From assembly GCA_022769545.1 (NCBI GenBank), contig JALEJS010000020.1, positions 1 through 36,556 on the forward strand: a DNA stretch of 36,556 nucleotides, given 5' to 3'. Positions 34,763 to 36,556 of the stretch are shown here, piece after piece. Origin of the DNA: Blautia sp. Its GTDB lineage: Bacteria > Bacillota > Clostridia > Lachnospirales > Lachnospiraceae. Positions within the stretch are counted from its first letter, which is position 1. Each line of letters opens with the position of its first letter. Position numbers and translations under genes: made by a program. The notes below the pieces were generated by a model, which saw nothing but the letters and a program-made list of their open reading frames with translations, had not been told where the DNA came from and did not search any database.

Positions 34763-36037
34763 ATGTATTATCCATATGGAAAAGTGCGCGTACAGCAGGA
34801 AAATGTGGATCAGGGCATTTTGCAGGTGACAGTGGTAGATGAAAACAATCATCCCATTGAGAATGCAAGAATCAGGATTTCCTATACCGGTGCTCCGGAC
34901 AGTACGGTGGAGGAGGTAAGCTCTGATTCGTCCGGACAGAGTCCGCTTCTGGAGCTTAAGACACCTCCGCTGGAGTACAGCATGGAGCCTGTGGAGGAAC
35001 AGCCTTATGCAGAATACACGGTGAATATTGAAGCGGAGGGATATGAGCCAAAGGTGATTGCGGGGACGGAAGTCCTTCCGCAGGTACAGGCGGAGCAGAC
35101 TGCGAGGCTGCGGCTGCAGCCGGCGGGAGAGGACCTTTACCAGCGTGTAGTGATCGGACCGCATACGCTGTTTGCGGAATACCCTCCGAAGATTCCGGAG
35201 GAAGAAATCAAACCGGTGAATGAAACCGGAGAGATTGTTCTGAGCCGTGTGGTGATTCCGGAATTTATTGTGGTTCATGACGGGCCGGTAAATGATAATT
35301 CCGCACAGAATTTTTATGTACCTTATCGTGATTACATTAAAAATGTGGCCAGCAGTGAGATTTACGCCACCTGGCCGGATGATACCATCCGGGCAAATGT
35401 GCTTGCGATTATGTCGTTTACTCTGAACCGGGTTTACACGGAATGGTATCGGAACAAAGGCTACGATTTTACCATCACTTCATCCACGGCATATGACCAT
35501 AAGTGGATCAGCGGAAGAAATACGTTTGATTCCATTGACCGGATTGTGGATGATCTTTTTGAAAATTATCTTTCCAGACCGAATGTACGGCAGCCGATTC
35601 TGACGCAGTACTGTGACGGCAACCGGGTGCAGTGTCAGGACCGCGGCTGGATGACGCAGTGGGGAAGTAAGGAACTGGGAGACCGGGGCTATTCTGCCAT
35701 TGAGATTATCCGCAGCTTTTACGGAAATGATATGTATGTGAATGTGGCGGAGGAGATATCGGGGATTCCGGCTTCCTGGCCGGGATATATTCTGGATATC
35801 GGCTCTTCCGGGAACAAGGTGACGCAGATTCAGGAACAGCTGAATACGATCTCGGAAGCATATCCGGCGCTGCCGCAGATTGCGGTGGACGGAATTTATG
35901 GTTCGCGCACGAAGGACGCTGTGAGGAAATTCCAGAATATTTTCGGTTTGCCGCAGACGGGAATTGTGGATTATCAGACCTGGTACAAAATTCAGGAGAT
36001 CTACGTGGCGGTCAGCCGGATTGCGGAGCTTTACTGA
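34763..36037 (+). CDS. SpoIID-like wall-modifying protein with peptidoglycan-binding domain
   Basis: The product is 424 aa with GGAGG before the ATG. Three parts are visible. Residues ~15-120 form an Ig/carboxypeptidase-regulatory-like strand domain (GILQVTVVDENNHPIENARI). Residues ~165-335 resemble the SpoIID lytic transglycosylase core: YIKNVASSEIYATWPDDTIRANVLA parallels the 'V-x-x-x-E-M-P-x-x-W-p-x-e-A-l-k-A-Q-A' segment, with E199 at the catalytic-glutamate position. Residues ~340-415 are a PG_binding_1 domain (GSSGNKVTQIQEQL, VDGIYGSRTKDAVRKFQ). There is no signal peptide or membrane helix, unlike SpoIID. A spore-coat or cortex role is inferred only from domains and the absent export signal. 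Confidence 0.72.
   Translation: MYYPYGKVRVQQENVDQGILQVTVVDENNHPIENARIRISYTGAPDSTVEEVSSDSSGQSPLLELKTPPLEYSMEPVEEQPYAEYTVNIEAEGYEPKVIAGTEVLPQVQAEQTARLRLQPAGEDLYQRVVIGPHTLFAEYPPKIPEEEIKPVNETGEIVLSRVVIPEFIVVHDGPVNDNSAQNFYVPYRDYIKNVASSEIYATWPDDTIRANVLAIMSFTLNRVYTEWYRNKGYDFTITSSTAYDHKWISGRNTFDSIDRIVDDLFENYLSRPNVRQPILTQYCDGNRVQCQDRGWMTQWGSKELGDRGYSAIEIIRSFYGNDMYVNVAEEISGIPASWPGYILDIGSSGNKVTQIQEQLNTISEAYPALPQIAVDGIYGSRTKDAVRKFQNIFGLPQTGIVDYQTWYKIQEIYVAVSRIAELY
35064..35126 (+). repeat. Coding copy (B) of the 62-bp repeat
   Basis: This segment encodes the G-T-E-V-L-P-Q-V-Q-A-E-Q-T-A-R-L-R-L-Q-P-A part of the SpoIID-like protein. It matches the intergenic copy 419 bp upstream. Being in a smooth reading frame, it is the likely original. 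Confidence 0.8.
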
Positions 36038-36054
36038 GAAGGCTGGAGAGGAGT

Positions 36055-36080
36055 ACGGTACCGCTGTTTTGCGGTACCGT
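36055..36080. terminator. Perfect 10-bp hairpin after the SpoIID-like gene
   Basis: ACGGTACCGC and GCGGTACCGT flank a TGTTTT loop, 17 nt after the stop codon. No T-run follows on either strand, so it is a weak intrinsic terminator at best and may instead protect the mRNA 3' end. Confidence 0.5.
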
Positions 36081-36108
36081 CAGTATGAAAAATAGTGCAT
36101 GAAAAAAT

Positions 36109-36189
36109 TGTTACTTGTAAAAGTTAATTCCACTTTGTAAGGGTAACTTCCACCTTGTAGGACTAAATTCCACGGGGTGGAAGTTTTTT
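36109..36189. mobile_element. Possible IS21-type transposon end with three ~20-bp direct repeats
   Basis: After a TGT at 36109, three near-repeats of AC(T/C)TTGTAnnnnTAAnTTCC follow back to back (36113-36131, 36132-36151, 36152-36171). A TTCCAC/GTGGAA hairpin with six Ts comes next (36168-36189). Multiple ~20-bp terminal repeats beginning near 5'-TG are a feature of IS21-family ends. No istA or istB gene is in the window, so this would be an end or a relic. A TTCCACCCC at 36304-36312 is the inverse of GGGGTGGAA at 36174-36182. The whole gap 36038-36556 holds no credible gene. Confidence 0.42.
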
Positions 36190-36378
36190 CTTTCAAAAAT
36201 GGTGGTATTTATGTCAAAAAGCATCTATAATAAACCAAAAGCCGGAAAAATGCGCATCAAAATGAGAAGTCGAATTCACTTGGTCCTGGTAAGAGTTAGT
36301 GATTTCCACCCCTAAAGGGAATGGTATGGAACTTATCCAACTGCGTAGGACTCCGGCCTTTTGATTGTTTATAAGGAA

Positions 36379-36398
36379 ATTTCTGCAGATGCAGAAAT
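36379..36398. repeat. Perfect 9-bp palindrome
   Basis: ATTTCTGCA-GA-TGCAGAAAT, flanked by TAAGGA (36372-36377) and TCCTTA (36404-36409), which can extend the stem around an internal loop. Confidence 0.6.
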
Positions 36399-36402
36399 CT
36401 TT

Positions 36403-36537
36403 ATCCTTACTTCGCCTGGGTGCTTTTTATCTGATGAAATTAGCTGTGTCAAGGCCAAAGCTTTAAAAAGGTGCCTGCGGCAGCCTTGACACAGTTAATT
36501 CTCATCAGAATTGTATTAATCAAGCGAAGTAAGGATA
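36403..36537. repeat. Long imperfect palindrome (~135 nt), MITE-like or structured RNA
   Basis: The outer arms TATCCTTACTTCGC (36403-36416) and GCGAAGTAAGGATA (36524-36537) match perfectly. Inner arms 36431-36455 and 36483-36508 pair over about 24 bp, including a perfect 12-bp CTGTGTCAAGGC/GCCTTGACACAG core, with one bulge and one wobble. The loop (36456-36482) contains AAAGCTTT and a small TGCC/GGCA stem. No coding frame is credible across it. Confidence 0.62.
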
Positions 36538-36556
36538 GAAGTGTGCGATGCACACA

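Noticed and set aside
36131..36190. CRISPR-like array
   Set aside because: The ~20-bp repeats are contiguous without spacers, diverged, and number only three; no cas genes are present.
36209..36315. Short frame beginning MSKSIYNKPKAGKMRIK in the terminal non-coding region
   Set aside because: It is 34 codons with no ribosome site, no recognisable domain, and lies among repeats; more likely part of a mobile-element end than a gene.

Overview
The window reads as a chromosomal segment of a Clostridia member, most likely Lachnospiraceae (gut-type, Gram-positive, probably endospore-forming). This rests on gene content and order, Shine-Dalgarno sites of the AGGAGG type, a PdaA-type deacetylase and a SpoIID-like wall protein. 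The genus cannot be fixed by eye. Almost all genes lie on the + strand; the only convincing minus-strand gene is pdaA.

Left, accessory-looking part (1-8.5 kb). The first ~4 kb is visibly more AT-rich than the rest. It holds the tail of a polysaccharide flippase, an XRE-type regulator with a perfect inverted repeat just upstream, a small two-helix membrane protein, and a large secreted protein of unknown function. A diverged ~20-bp motif occurs three times here, twice as the last codons of unrelated proteins. Next come a nitroreductase-like flavoprotein, a macro-domain protein, an inositol-monophosphatase-family enzyme, the decayed remains of a bifunctional L-fucokinase/fucose-1-phosphate guanylyltransferase (6.2-7.04 kb), and a sugar-nucleotidyltransferase-like protein. 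Together these suggest the eroded edge of a surface-polysaccharide or sugar-activation locus.

Middle, housekeeping part (8.8-25 kb). This holds pyrE with a good promoter and two tandem hairpins upstream, small membrane proteins (one of 50 aa), a VanZ-like protein and an M29-like aminopeptidase. A reduced purine cluster follows, purE-purM-purN-purD, behind a near-consensus promoter. After it come an SseB-like protein, pdaA on the minus strand, a Gfo/Idh/MocA oxidoreductase, enolase with a structured leader, secG, RNase R, smpB and malic enzyme.

Right part (24.5-36 kb). sbcD-sbcC overlap by 4 nt. A promoter-preceded lipoprotein starts a line of core genes: pyrH, frr, uppS, cdsA, dxr, rseP. This is the conserved order linking UMP kinase and ribosome recycling with undecaprenyl phosphate, CDP-diacylglycerol, MEP-isoprenoid and site-2 protease functions. 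A terminator follows, then a SpoIID-like/peptidoglycan-binding protein. A 62-bp imperfect copy of part of that last gene lies in the intergenic space before it.

The last 519 bases hold no credible gene. They contain a perfect 10-bp hairpin, three ~20-bp direct repeats beginning after a TGT (resembling IS21-type transposon ends), and a ~135-nt imperfect palindrome. They look like mobile-element or structured-RNA sequence. I did not find CRISPR arrays, tRNA, rRNA or tmRNA. No single obviously new multi-gene system is visible; the best leads are the non-coding structures and repeats listed as findings.
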